From contig CAKSUM010000030.1 of the NCBI GenBank assembly GCA_934501535.1, forward strand, positions 1 through 10,740: a DNA stretch of 10,740 nucleotides, written 5' to 3'. The notes under the pieces are model-generated. The model was not told where the DNA came from. It saw only the letters and a program-made list of their open reading frames with translations, and did not search any database. Made by a program: the position numbers and the translations under genes. The stretch comes from an uncultured Clostridia bacterium. GTDB taxonomy: Bacteria; Bacillota; Clostridia; UBA1381. Shown in pieces: positions 1-6,462 of the stretch (within the stretch, counting starts at the first letter, position 1; each line of letters starts with the position of its first letter).

Positions 1-789
1 GTGTTATATATGGCAGCAATCAACAATACAGAAATTATGTTAAAAGACATAGGAATGGTCTATCGCACAAATGACGGCAGAGATGTAACTGCTTTAACGG
101 GTGTTACGCTCAATATAGAAAAAGGCGAATTTGTTTCGCTGGTAGGCCCGTCCGGATGCGGCAAGACAACACTTCTCCGAATTATCGCCGACTTGCTTAC
201 TCCGTCATCGGGAGATATTAAAATATCGGGAGAAAGCCCTCATGACGCGAGATTGAAGAGAAGGTACGGAATTGTATTCCAAAATGCGGTGCTTTATGAA
301 TGGAGAACCGTGAAGAAAAATATTATGCTTCCGCTTGAAATAATGCACGTTCCGCTGAAAGAGCAAAACGAGCGTGCGGAAAAAATGCTTGAACTTGTCG
401 GGCTTACCGAATTTGCAAACCATTATCCGCATCAGCTTTCGGGCGGTATGCAGCAAAGAGTCGGAATTGCGAGAGCACTTGCAATTCAGCCGGAAATTCT
501 TCTTATGGACGAGCCGTTTTCCGCACTTGATGAGTTTACAAGAGAAAAATTACATATTGACCTTTTAAAGATTTGGAGAAAGACAAACAAAACAATTGTA
601 TTTGTAACTCATAATATTCAGGAATCGGTTTTCTTATCCGATAAGGTGTGCGTGCTCTCACCGCACCCGGGCAGACTTTCGGCGGTGGTTGATATAAACC
701 TGCCGCGACCGAGAACGATGGAAATGAAAAGCACACCGGAATTTACCGAGCTTGTGGCGAAAGTCAGAAACAGCTTTGAAGGCGTATAA
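1..789 (+). CDS. NitT/TauT-family ABC transporter ATP-binding protein (predicted pyrimidine importer)
   Basis: This is the cytoplasmic ATPase that powers the importer formed with the two permeases downstream. The 262-aa protein has a complete set of nucleotide-binding motifs: Walker A GPSGCGKTT at residues 49-57, Q-loop glutamine near 94, signature LSGGMQQR at 146-153, Walker B ILLMDE at 166-171, D-loop SALD at 174-177 and switch histidine H204 in FVTHN. Length and the C-terminal HPGR segment fit the SsuB/TauB/ThiZ group. The start is uncertain. GTG at 1 opens the frame at the very edge of the window and ATG at 10 (MAAINN) is equally plausible, because no upstream ribosome binding site can be seen. 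Permease genes and a binding-protein gene follow in the same orientation. The substrate assignment comes only from the pyrimidine-degradation genes downstream. Confidence 0.93.
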   Translation: MLYMAAINNTEIMLKDIGMVYRTNDGRDVTALTGVTLNIEKGEFVSLVGPSGCGKTTLLRIIADLLTPSSGDIKISGESPHDARLKRRYGIVFQNAVLYEWRTVKKNIMLPLEIMHVPLKEQNERAEKMLELVGLTEFANHYPHQLSGGMQQRVGIARALAIQPEILLMDEPFSALDEFTREKLHIDLLKIWRKTNKTIVFVTHNIQESVFLSDKVCVLSPHPGRLSAVVDINLPRPRTMEMKSTPEFTELVAKVRNSFEGV

Positions 790-796
790 TTTGTTT

Positions 797-803
797 GGAG
801 GTG
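797..803 (+). promoter_or_regulatory. Ribosome binding site GGAGGTG that sets the permease start at 810
   Basis: GGAGGTG lies 6 nt before ATG 810. The frame could also open at TTG 795, but that codon overlaps this site and has no Shine-Dalgarno sequence of its own, so ATG 810 is the better start. Confidence 0.75.
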
Positions 804-809
804 ATACTG

Positions 810-1634
810 ATGAAAGGCATAAAAAAGCTTGCCGATAAGAAATATTTTATGACAATTGTATGGATTATTCTTATTATTGCGGTTTGGGAAATATTTGCAT
901 TCATTGTTGCGGCAACAAAGAGAACTCCCGAAAACATTCTGCCTCACCTTTCGGGAATAATTGAATCGGTAATCAGCAAAAGAACAATTAACGGCGGACA
1001 GACAGCAATTCAGATGGTCATGACCAATGCGGCGGCAACACTGTCCCGTGCCGGAATCGGATATGTTATCGGAATTGTATGCGGTTTTATACTTGCACTT
1101 TTGATGAGCCTGTGGAAACCGATTGAAAAAATTGCTTTTCCGTATCTTATGCTGATTCAGATGATACCGATTTTGGGAATGGCACCGATTATAAACGCAC
1201 TCACCGGCGATATAACGATGAGCCGCGTTGTAATAGCGGCAATATTGACGTTTTACCCGGTTGCAACAAATACTCTTGCAGGCTTTAAATCTGTAAGCCG
1301 TGAAAAGCATGAACTTATGTATTCATATGCGGCGAACAAATTTCAGATATACATTAAGACAATGATACCTGCGTGTGTTCCGTACTTTTTTACAGGCTTA
1401 AAAATTTCCGCACCTATGGCAATCACGGCGTCAATTCTTGTTGACACGCTTCAGGGCGGAGTCGGACTCGGATGTTTGTTATCGCAAGCACTGAAAGGCG
1501 CAATGACAAGGTATGTTTTCTGGCAGATTGTATTTTTCAGTGCTATAATCGGAATACTCAGCTTTTCGGTAATGGGACTTTTGGAATATATCCTATGCCC
1601 TTACAAAAGAAAAGCCAAATCGGGAAAGGAGTGA
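810..1634 (+). CDS. ABC transporter permease, NitT/TauT type (first of two)
   Basis: This is a 274-aa integral membrane subunit forming one half of the import channel. Hydrophobic segments appear at about residues 13-35, 82-102, 107-130, 137-157, 192-212 and 237-262, matching the usual six helices of BPD_transp_1 permeases. The cytoplasmic ATPase-contact loop is at about 168-190 (YSYAANKFQ then MIPACVPYF). The classical EAA-loop glycine is replaced by alanine, and the same SYAA-x-K pattern occurs in the second permease. The basic C-terminal tail KRKAKSGKE is expected on the cytoplasmic side. The gene starts 20 nt after the ATPase stop and ends 5 nt before the next permease, so the three are almost certainly co-transcribed. 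Family membership is clear. Substrate is inferred from the operon only. Confidence 0.92.
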   Translation: MKGIKKLADKKYFMTIVWIILIIAVWEIFAFIVAATKRTPENILPHLSGIIESVISKRTINGGQTAIQMVMTNAAATLSRAGIGYVIGIVCGFILALLMSLWKPIEKIAFPYLMLIQMIPILGMAPIINALTGDITMSRVVIAAILTFYPVATNTLAGFKSVSREKHELMYSYAANKFQIYIKTMIPACVPYFFTGLKISAPMAITASILVDTLQGGVGLGCLLSQALKGAMTRYVFWQIVFFSAIIGILSFSVMGLLEYILCPYKRKAKSGKE

Positions 1635-1639
1635 TTTGA

Positions 1640-2437
1640 ATGATAAAGAAACGGATTGACTCTGTTACATCGATTCTCTATCCGTTAATATTCGGTATTT
1701 TAATTGTCGGAATGTGGCAGAACGGCTTTTTACATGAGCTACTGAAAACAGACGAATACATATTGCCGTATCCGACCAGAATATTCAGCATTGTTGCGGA
1801 CAACACGGATAAGATAATGCCTAATGTCGGAGCCTCGATGTTCGTTATAATAATCGGTTTGTTGTTAGGCTCACTGCTTGGATATGCAGCCGCAATCGGA
1901 GCAACAATTTCACCGAAATTCGGCAAAGGCGGACTTACGGTTATATCGGCATTTAATGCAATTCCGATAGTCGCTATGGCGCCGGTTATTATGAACTGGA
2001 CAAAGGATGTGAGCTCCGACGCGTCGGTCAGAAGTACGGTGGCAAAGATAATTGTTGTAACGCTTATGTGTATGGCATCAATGAGTATCAACGCATACCG
2101 CGGTCTTACCGAACTGAAGCCGTTTTCGCTTGATTTAATGAAATCATATGCGGCGGATAAGAGGACTGTATTTTTAAAGCTAAGATTACCGAACAGTATT
2201 CCGTATATATTCACGGCGTTAAAGGTAAGCGTTCCGTCAAGCGTTATCACGGCGCTTGTAAGTGAATACTTCGCGGAATACCGAGCCGGTGTCGGCAGGC
2301 AAATCCGTGAAAATATTCTTATCGCACAGTATGCGGCGGCATGGGCGTATATCGCAGTAGCTTGCATTATAGGAATCGTACTGTTTGTACTGCTTTTAGT
2401 AATAGAGGGTATATATTTAAAGAAAAGAAATACTTAA
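1640..2437 (+). CDS. ABC transporter permease, NitT/TauT type (second of two)
   Basis: This 265-aa membrane protein is the partner of the preceding permease, so the channel is predicted to be a heterodimer rather than the homodimer common in TauC/SsuC systems. Hydrophobic segments lie at about residues 12-30, 63-90, 98-118, 133-150, 188-210 and 232-258. The ATPase-contact loop is SYAADKRTV at 169-177 followed by LRLPNSIPYIF, closely resembling the loop in the first permease. ATG 1640 is preceded by AAAGGAG at 1625-1631, which overlaps the previous stop codon, so translation is probably coupled. The tail (KKRNT) is basic. The end of the gene lies inside an 11-bp inverted repeat. Family is clear; a pyrimidine or dihydropyrimidine substrate is an inference from neighbouring genes. 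Confidence 0.92.
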   Translation: MIKKRIDSVTSILYPLIFGILIVGMWQNGFLHELLKTDEYILPYPTRIFSIVADNTDKIMPNVGASMFVIIIGLLLGSLLGYAAAIGATISPKFGKGGLTVISAFNAIPIVAMAPVIMNWTKDVSSDASVRSTVAKIIVVTLMCMASMSINAYRGLTELKPFSLDLMKSYAADKRTVFLKLRLPNSIPYIFTALKVSVPSSVITALVSEYFAEYRAGVGRQIRENILIAQYAAAWAYIAVACIIGIVLFVLLLVIEGIYLKKRNT

Positions 2438-2452
2438 CCGGCTTTTCTTTAA
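2417..2452 (+). repeat. Perfect 11-bp inverted repeat (hairpin) spanning the permease stop codon
   Basis: TTAAAGAAAAG at 2417-2427 is exactly complementary to CTTTTCTTTAA at 2442-2452, with a 14-nt loop that contains the permease stop codon TAA at 2435-2437. The stem is AT-rich (two G-C pairs) and no uridine run follows directly, so it does not look like a standard intrinsic terminator. Its position, between the membrane-subunit genes and the binding-protein gene, suits an mRNA stability or attenuation element that lets the binding protein be made in excess. That role is inferred. Confidence 0.45.
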
Positions 2453-2462
2453 CTTATATAAA
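2434..2462 (+). promoter_or_regulatory. Possible sigma-A promoter ahead of the binding-protein gene
   Basis: TTAACC at 2434-2439 (4 of 6 to the -35 consensus) and TATAAA at 2457-2462 (5 of 6 to the -10 consensus) are separated by 17 nt. They would give a start around 2469 and a leader of about 22 nt carrying the AAAGAGGG ribosome binding site at 2477-2484. The region is AT-rich, so chance matches are expected and the -35 box overlaps the hairpin. This is weak evidence. Confidence 0.22.
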
Positions 2463-2491
2463 TATTAAACACAAAGAAAGAGGGAATTAAA

Positions 2492-3577
2492 ATGAAAGCA
2501 AAAAAAATATTGGAAATGTTAACTATAGCGGCATTGATTATTTCAATGTTTGCCGGTTGCGGAAGTAAGGAAACATCATCAGACGCAGATACATCAAAAA
2601 CGGAAATGACAGATGAAGATCGTATTATATCCGCCGCTGATGAAGGAAAAGTCGGAAACTGGGGACTTGGAAACGAGTATGAAATTCAGGCACTTTTGAC
2701 AAAGTACGGAAAGAGTACCGATTATCTGGTACAGTCTTTTGATATGGACGGATTTGACGACGGTTCGATTACTCTTGCGTCGGCAATGACATATAATGAG
2801 CTTGGATTGGTTGTCAATGATTATGAAGGCGGATACGGATACGGCGATACGGTCGGAACGATTGATATGAACGATCAGGGAGTTGCAATGCTTGAAGATA
2901 ACATATTCTGTACAAAGGAATTTGCAAAAAATAATCCGAACACGGTAAAAGCATTTTTGGCAGCATCGTTAAAAGGCTGGGAATATGCCTGCGAAAACCC
3001 CGATGAAGCTGCGCAGATTGTTTTTGAAGCAGGCTCATCTGTATCGACAGACCACCAGAAATATATGGCAAAAGAGGTTGCGAAGCTGATTAAGACCGAT
3101 ACGAAAGGCAACAGTGTTTCGGACTACGGCAAAATGGACGAAGAAGCAATGCAGCAGACTCTCGATTTAGCTAAAAAGTATATTAAACTGGACGACTCGG
3201 CAGCAGCGGACAAGCTTAAATCTCTTACACTGGACGATATTCGCGATGCAACATACCTTGACGCGGCGAAGAATAATGATTTCGGCACACCCGAAAAGAA
3301 GGATGTTTCAATTCAGCTCAAATGGCTGCCGCAGGCACAGTTTATGGGATATTTCGTTGCAAAGGCAAAGGGTTACTATGACGATGTCGGCTTGAATGTA
3401 AATATTGTTTCGGGCGGCGGTGACATAGGTGAAACAACGGCTGTAAATAACGGTACGGTTGATTTCGGCGTAACTTGGGTATCGAACCTGATTTCCGCAA
3501 ACTCCGGCGGTATGGATTTGTTGGAAATTGCACAGATTTATCAGAGGTCGGGACTTGTACTCGTTTACAAAAAGTAA
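2492..3577 (+). CDS. Circularly permuted NMT1/THI5-type substrate-binding lipoprotein
   Basis: This 361-aa extracytoplasmic binding protein should deliver the substrate to the ABC importer. It begins with a lipoprotein signal: lysines at 3-5, a hydrophobic stretch at about 10-20, and lipobox FAGC with the lipid-carrying Cys23. A Ser/Thr/Asp-rich linker follows to about 44. Residues 45-262 (KVGNWGLGNEYE at 53-64, TYNELG, FLAASLKGWEYA, then DLAKKYIKLDD) match what is normally the second and larger part of NMT1-family proteins. Residues 266-361 (SIQLKWLPQAQFMGYFVAK, KGYYDDVGL, DFGVTWVSNLIS, QIYQRSGLVLVYKK) match what is normally the first part of the mature domain. The order is therefore inverted relative to the family, with both pieces intact and nothing obviously missing. 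AAAGAGGG lies 7 nt before ATG 2492. Family members bind thiamine pyrimidine precursors and similar small molecules; here uracil, thymine or a dihydropyrimidine is inferred from the operon. Confidence 0.88.
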   Translation: MKAKKILEMLTIAALIISMFAGCGSKETSSDADTSKTEMTDEDRIISAADEGKVGNWGLGNEYEIQALLTKYGKSTDYLVQSFDMDGFDDGSITLASAMTYNELGLVVNDYEGGYGYGDTVGTIDMNDQGVAMLEDNIFCTKEFAKNNPNTVKAFLAASLKGWEYACENPDEAAQIVFEAGSSVSTDHQKYMAKEVAKLIKTDTKGNSVSDYGKMDEEAMQQTLDLAKKYIKLDDSAAADKLKSLTLDDIRDATYLDAAKNNDFGTPEKKDVSIQLKWLPQAQFMGYFVAKAKGYYDDVGLNVNIVSGGGDIGETTAVNNGTVDFGVTWVSNLISANSGGMDLLEIAQIYQRSGLVLVYKK

Positions 3578-3589
3578 GGAGGATGCTTT

Positions 3590-4942
3590 ATGGATTTACT
3601 TATAAAAAACGGAACCATCGTAAACGGTTCGGAAAGTTTTAAGGCGGATATTGCCGTTGAAAACGGGAAAATAACACAGATTGGAGCCGATATTTCGCCG
3701 ACTGACAATGCAAAAATTGTTGACGCTGACGGGAAGCTTGTGCTTCCCGGAGCAATCGACGCACATACGCATCTTGCAATGCCGTTCGGGGGTACGATTT
3801 CTTCAGACGATTATTTTGCCGGAACAAGAGCGGCAGCCTGCGGCGGCACGACAACGGTGTTTGACTTCGTTTTGCAGGATTTCGGTGAAACGATGGTTGA
3901 CGCGGTAAAGCGGCGTGACGCAATGTGTGCACCGGTTGCGGCGGTCGATTACTCATATCACGTTGCGGTAAAGGACGTGAGCGGCGATTTGCTTGATTCG
4001 ATTGAAGACGCAGTTAAATTCGGTGTTCCGTCATTCAAGGTGTTTATGGTATATGATTTCGGAGTTACCGACGGCGTGTTCTATAAGGTACTCAAAAAGG
4101 CGAAAGAGTGCGGCGCACTTATAGGTGTTCACGCAGAAAACAATGAAATGGTAAAAACACTTACTGCGCAATATTTAAACGAGGGCAAGACAAGCGCATG
4201 GTATCACTATATGTCGCGTCCCGAATTTGTCGAGGCGGAAGCAGACATAAGGGCAATACAGTGGGCAAAAGCACTTGACGCTCCGCTTTATATCGTTCAT
4301 CTTGCAAACAAGGAGGGCGTAAAGGCGGTCACGCAGGCAAAGGACGAGGGCTATAAAATCTATGCAGAAACCTGTCCGCAGTATCTTGAATTTACTTGCG
4401 ATGTATACAAGCGTGAGGACGGACGGAATTTTGTCTGCTCACCGCCGATGAAGGGTGAAGAAAGCAGACAGGCTCTTTGGGAGGCAATCAAACGGGGCGA
4501 TATTGATACAATTGCAACTGACCATTGCCCGTTCCAATCATACGAAAAAGATTGGGGCAAGGACGATTTTACAAAAATTCCGAACGGCTGTGCCGGTATC
4601 GAAAATATGTACCCGTATATGCTTTCCGCTGCAAACGAGGGCAAAATAACATATGAAAAGGCAGTTGAAATATGCTCCGAAAATCCTGCTAAAATCTTCG
4701 GCTGCCGTGACAAAGGCAGCATATCAATCGGAAAAGATGCCGATATTGTCATTTACAACCCGAAAACGGAGTTTACCATAACTAATGATAAAATGCACTC
4801 TGACTGCGACCATACAATCTGGGAGGGTGTAAAGCTCAAAGGTTATCCCGAGCAGACCTACTCCAGAGGCAAACTTGTATATGACAAAGGCGAATTTGTA
4901 GGAGAATCAGGCTGGGGTAAATTTGTGAAATGTAAATTATAA
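3590..4942 (+). CDS. pydB: Dihydropyrimidinase (hydantoinase family amidohydrolase)
   Basis: This cytoplasmic zinc enzyme hydrolyses 5,6-dihydrouracil or dihydrothymine to the N-carbamoyl-beta-amino acid, the second step of reductive pyrimidine degradation. At 450 aa it has normal family length. The binuclear metal site is complete: H59 and H61 in DAHTHLAMP, the lysine to be carboxylated K150 in SFKVFMVYD, H181 in GVHAEN, H237 in YIVHLAN, and D311 in ATDHCPF. Y155 lies where dihydropyrimidinases carry the active-site loop tyrosine, and PNGCAGIE at 331-338 corresponds to the conserved substrate-binding stretch. AAGGAGG at 3576-3582 lies 7 nt before ATG 3590, overlapping the stop of the binding-protein gene. 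Related hydantoinases and allantoinases share the fold, but the adjoining dehydrogenase and beta-ureidopropionase genes favour dihydropyrimidinase. Confidence 0.94.
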   Translation: MDLLIKNGTIVNGSESFKADIAVENGKITQIGADISPTDNAKIVDADGKLVLPGAIDAHTHLAMPFGGTISSDDYFAGTRAAACGGTTTVFDFVLQDFGETMVDAVKRRDAMCAPVAAVDYSYHVAVKDVSGDLLDSIEDAVKFGVPSFKVFMVYDFGVTDGVFYKVLKKAKECGALIGVHAENNEMVKTLTAQYLNEGKTSAWYHYMSRPEFVEAEADIRAIQWAKALDAPLYIVHLANKEGVKAVTQAKDEGYKIYAETCPQYLEFTCDVYKREDGRNFVCSPPMKGEESRQALWEAIKRGDIDTIATDHCPFQSYEKDWGKDDFTKIPNGCAGIENMYPYMLSAANEGKITYEKAVEICSENPAKIFGCRDKGSISIGKDADIVIYNPKTEFTITNDKMHSDCDHTIWEGVKLKGYPEQTYSRGKLVYDKGEFVGESGWGKFVKCKL

Positions 4943-4951
4943 AAGTATAAA
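4923..4951 (+). promoter_or_regulatory. Candidate internal sigma-A promoter before the dehydrogenase gene
   Basis: TTGTGA at 4923-4928 and TATAAA at 4946-4951 are separated by exactly 17 nt, matching the consensus boxes at 4 of 6 and 5 of 6 positions. Transcription would begin near 4958, about 20 nt before ATG 4981. The 38-nt AT-rich gap here is one of the two largest between genes in the window, which makes a secondary promoter plausible but unproven. Confidence 0.35.
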
Positions 4952-4980
4952 ATAAAGCAATCAGAAAAGAGTTGATTATA

Positions 4981-6441
4981 ATGAATATTCGAGATGAAAG
5001 CGCAAGATGTCTTTTGTGTGCAAATGCTAAATGCACAAACGCCTGCCCGAAACATTTTGACCCGGCAAGAATGATAAGGTCAGTAAGATTTGACAATGCA
5101 CAGTGTGCCGTAAAATATGTAAATGCCAATATTTGCGCCGAATGTGACGGCAAGTGTGAAAGCGTTTGCATACACCCCGATTTTGCATTAAGAATCCGCA
5201 ATATAGCGTCAGCTCTTCCCGATTGTGAATACACGGACGATGTAAGTCTTGAAATTGATTTTATGGGCATAAAATGCGAAAATCCATTTTTCCTATCATC
5301 GTCAATAGTTGCCGGGAACTATGAAATGTGTGCAAACGCATTTCGCATGGTCTGGGCGGGAGCGGTTTTTAAAACAATCGGATTTATAAAACCCGAAGAA
5401 ACCTCGCCGAGATTTGATGCGATAAGAAAGGAAGGAACGCCGTTTATCGGTTTTAAAAACCTTGAACAGATTTCAGACCATAGCTTGGAGGAAAATCTTT
5501 CAGACCTGCGGCGGCTTAAAAAAGATTTTCCGAGCAAAATAATCGTTGCATCAATTATGGGCGAAACAGACAATGAGTGGACTTCTCTTGCCAAACTGGT
5601 AACAGATGCCGGAGCGGACATTATTGAATGTAATTTCAGCTGTCCGCAAATGGTCGGTGAAGGACTCGGCTCGGATGTAGGACAAAATCCCGATTTGGTC
5701 ATGCACTATACCGAGTGTGTTAAAAAAGGCACATCGCTTCCGATACTTGCAAAAATGACCCCGAATATCGGAAATATTGAAATTCCGGCAATAGCCGCCG
5801 TCAAAGGCGGTGCGGACGGCATTGCGGCAATAAACACAATAAAGTGCATCACGGGCTTTGACCTTGAAAATATGCAGCCGTATAATGCGGTAAGCGAAAA
5901 AACATCGGTTTCGGGATATTCGGGAAAAGCAGTAAAACCGATAGCGCTGCGATTTATAAATGATATGGCAAAATGCAGAGAACTTAAAGATGTACCTTTA
6001 AGCGGTATAGGCGGAATTGAAACATGGCACGATGCGGCAGAATTTATTGCGTTAGGTTGTGCAAATGTTCAGATTACAACTGCCGTTATGCAGTACGGCT
6101 ACCGAATTATTGATGACTTGATTTCGGGACTCAAGGCATATATGAAAAGAAAAGGCGTAACGCAATTGCGGGATTTGGTCGGTATCGGACTAAAAACAGT
6201 AACAGAGCCCGACGATCTTGACAGAGCTACCGTTACATATCCCGTATTTGACAAAAAGATGTGCATAGGCTGCGGAAGATGTTATCTTTCCTGCCGTGAC
6301 GGGGGTCATCAGGCAATAGATATATCAGATGACGGAAAACCGATTTTTAAGGCAAGCAAATGTGTCGGTTGTCATTTGTGCTCTTTGGTTTGTCCCAACG
6401 GCGCAATCGGAAAGTCAAAAAGAGTTCAAAAGAAAAGGTAA
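4981..6441 (+). CDS. preA: PreA-type dihydropyrimidine dehydrogenase with fused N-terminal Fe-S domain
   Basis: This 486-aa enzyme is predicted to reduce uracil or thymine to the 5,6-dihydro form, the first catabolic step. Residues 10-63 carry eight cysteines in the pattern seen in PreT/GltD N-termini (C10, C13, C18, C22, then C52, C55, C59, C63), enough for two [4Fe-4S] clusters. About 89-385 is the FMN-binding dihydroorotate-dehydrogenase-like barrel of PreA, with ECNFSCP at 216-222, LAKMTPNIG at 256-264, AAINTIK near 282-288, SGYSGKAVKPIALR at 311-324 and SGIGGIETW at 341-349. The C-terminus is a two-cluster ferredoxin domain (C428, C431, C434, C438 and C461, C464, C467, C471). The FAD and NADPH domains that normally lie between the first two parts in full-length DPD, or in separate PreT, are absent; only about 25 residues link them. 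ATG 4981 is chosen over TTG 4972 because the only, weak, Shine-Dalgarno AAAAGAG (4965-4971) abuts that TTG. Confidence 0.92.
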   Translation: MNIRDESARCLLCANAKCTNACPKHFDPARMIRSVRFDNAQCAVKYVNANICAECDGKCESVCIHPDFALRIRNIASALPDCEYTDDVSLEIDFMGIKCENPFFLSSSIVAGNYEMCANAFRMVWAGAVFKTIGFIKPEETSPRFDAIRKEGTPFIGFKNLEQISDHSLEENLSDLRRLKKDFPSKIIVASIMGETDNEWTSLAKLVTDAGADIIECNFSCPQMVGEGLGSDVGQNPDLVMHYTECVKKGTSLPILAKMTPNIGNIEIPAIAAVKGGADGIAAINTIKCITGFDLENMQPYNAVSEKTSVSGYSGKAVKPIALRFINDMAKCRELKDVPLSGIGGIETWHDAAEFIALGCANVQITTAVMQYGYRIIDDLISGLKAYMKRKGVTQLRDLVGIGLKTVTEPDDLDRATVTYPVFDKKMCIGCGRCYLSCRDGGHQAIDISDDGKPIFKASKCVGCHLCSLVCPNGAIGKSKRVQKKR

Positions 6442-6462
6442 TACCGGAAAGGGGGACTTATT

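Noticed and set aside
618..1310. 230-codon open frame on the minus strand opposite the ATPase and first permease
   Set aside because: The product is rich in Cys, Tyr, Asn and Arg as expected of antisense translation of a membrane-protein gene, and it crosses two real genes. Treated as a shadow.
1320..1390. EAA-loop glycine replaced by alanine in the first permease, and again in the second
   Set aside because: Both permeases share the SYAA-x-K form and, from memory, it recurs in related NitT/TauT permeases, so it is a subfamily trait and not damage.
1678..2367. 229-codon open frame on the minus strand opposite the second permease
   Set aside because: It lies wholly within a well-supported permease gene; the length follows from the codon pattern of the plus-strand gene, and the product has no recognisable domain.
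2492..3577. Reading the binding protein as a truncated or frameshifted copy
   Set aside because: The canonical first segment is not missing; it is present at the C-terminus, the frame is open throughout, and the signal peptide and ribosome binding site are intact.
5629..5703. Apparent lack of the catalytic cysteine of mammalian DPD in the loop after ECNFSCP (GSDVGQ at this position)
   Set aside because: As far as I recall, E. coli PreA has the same GSDVGQ sequence, so this looks normal for bacterial PreA and not a defect.
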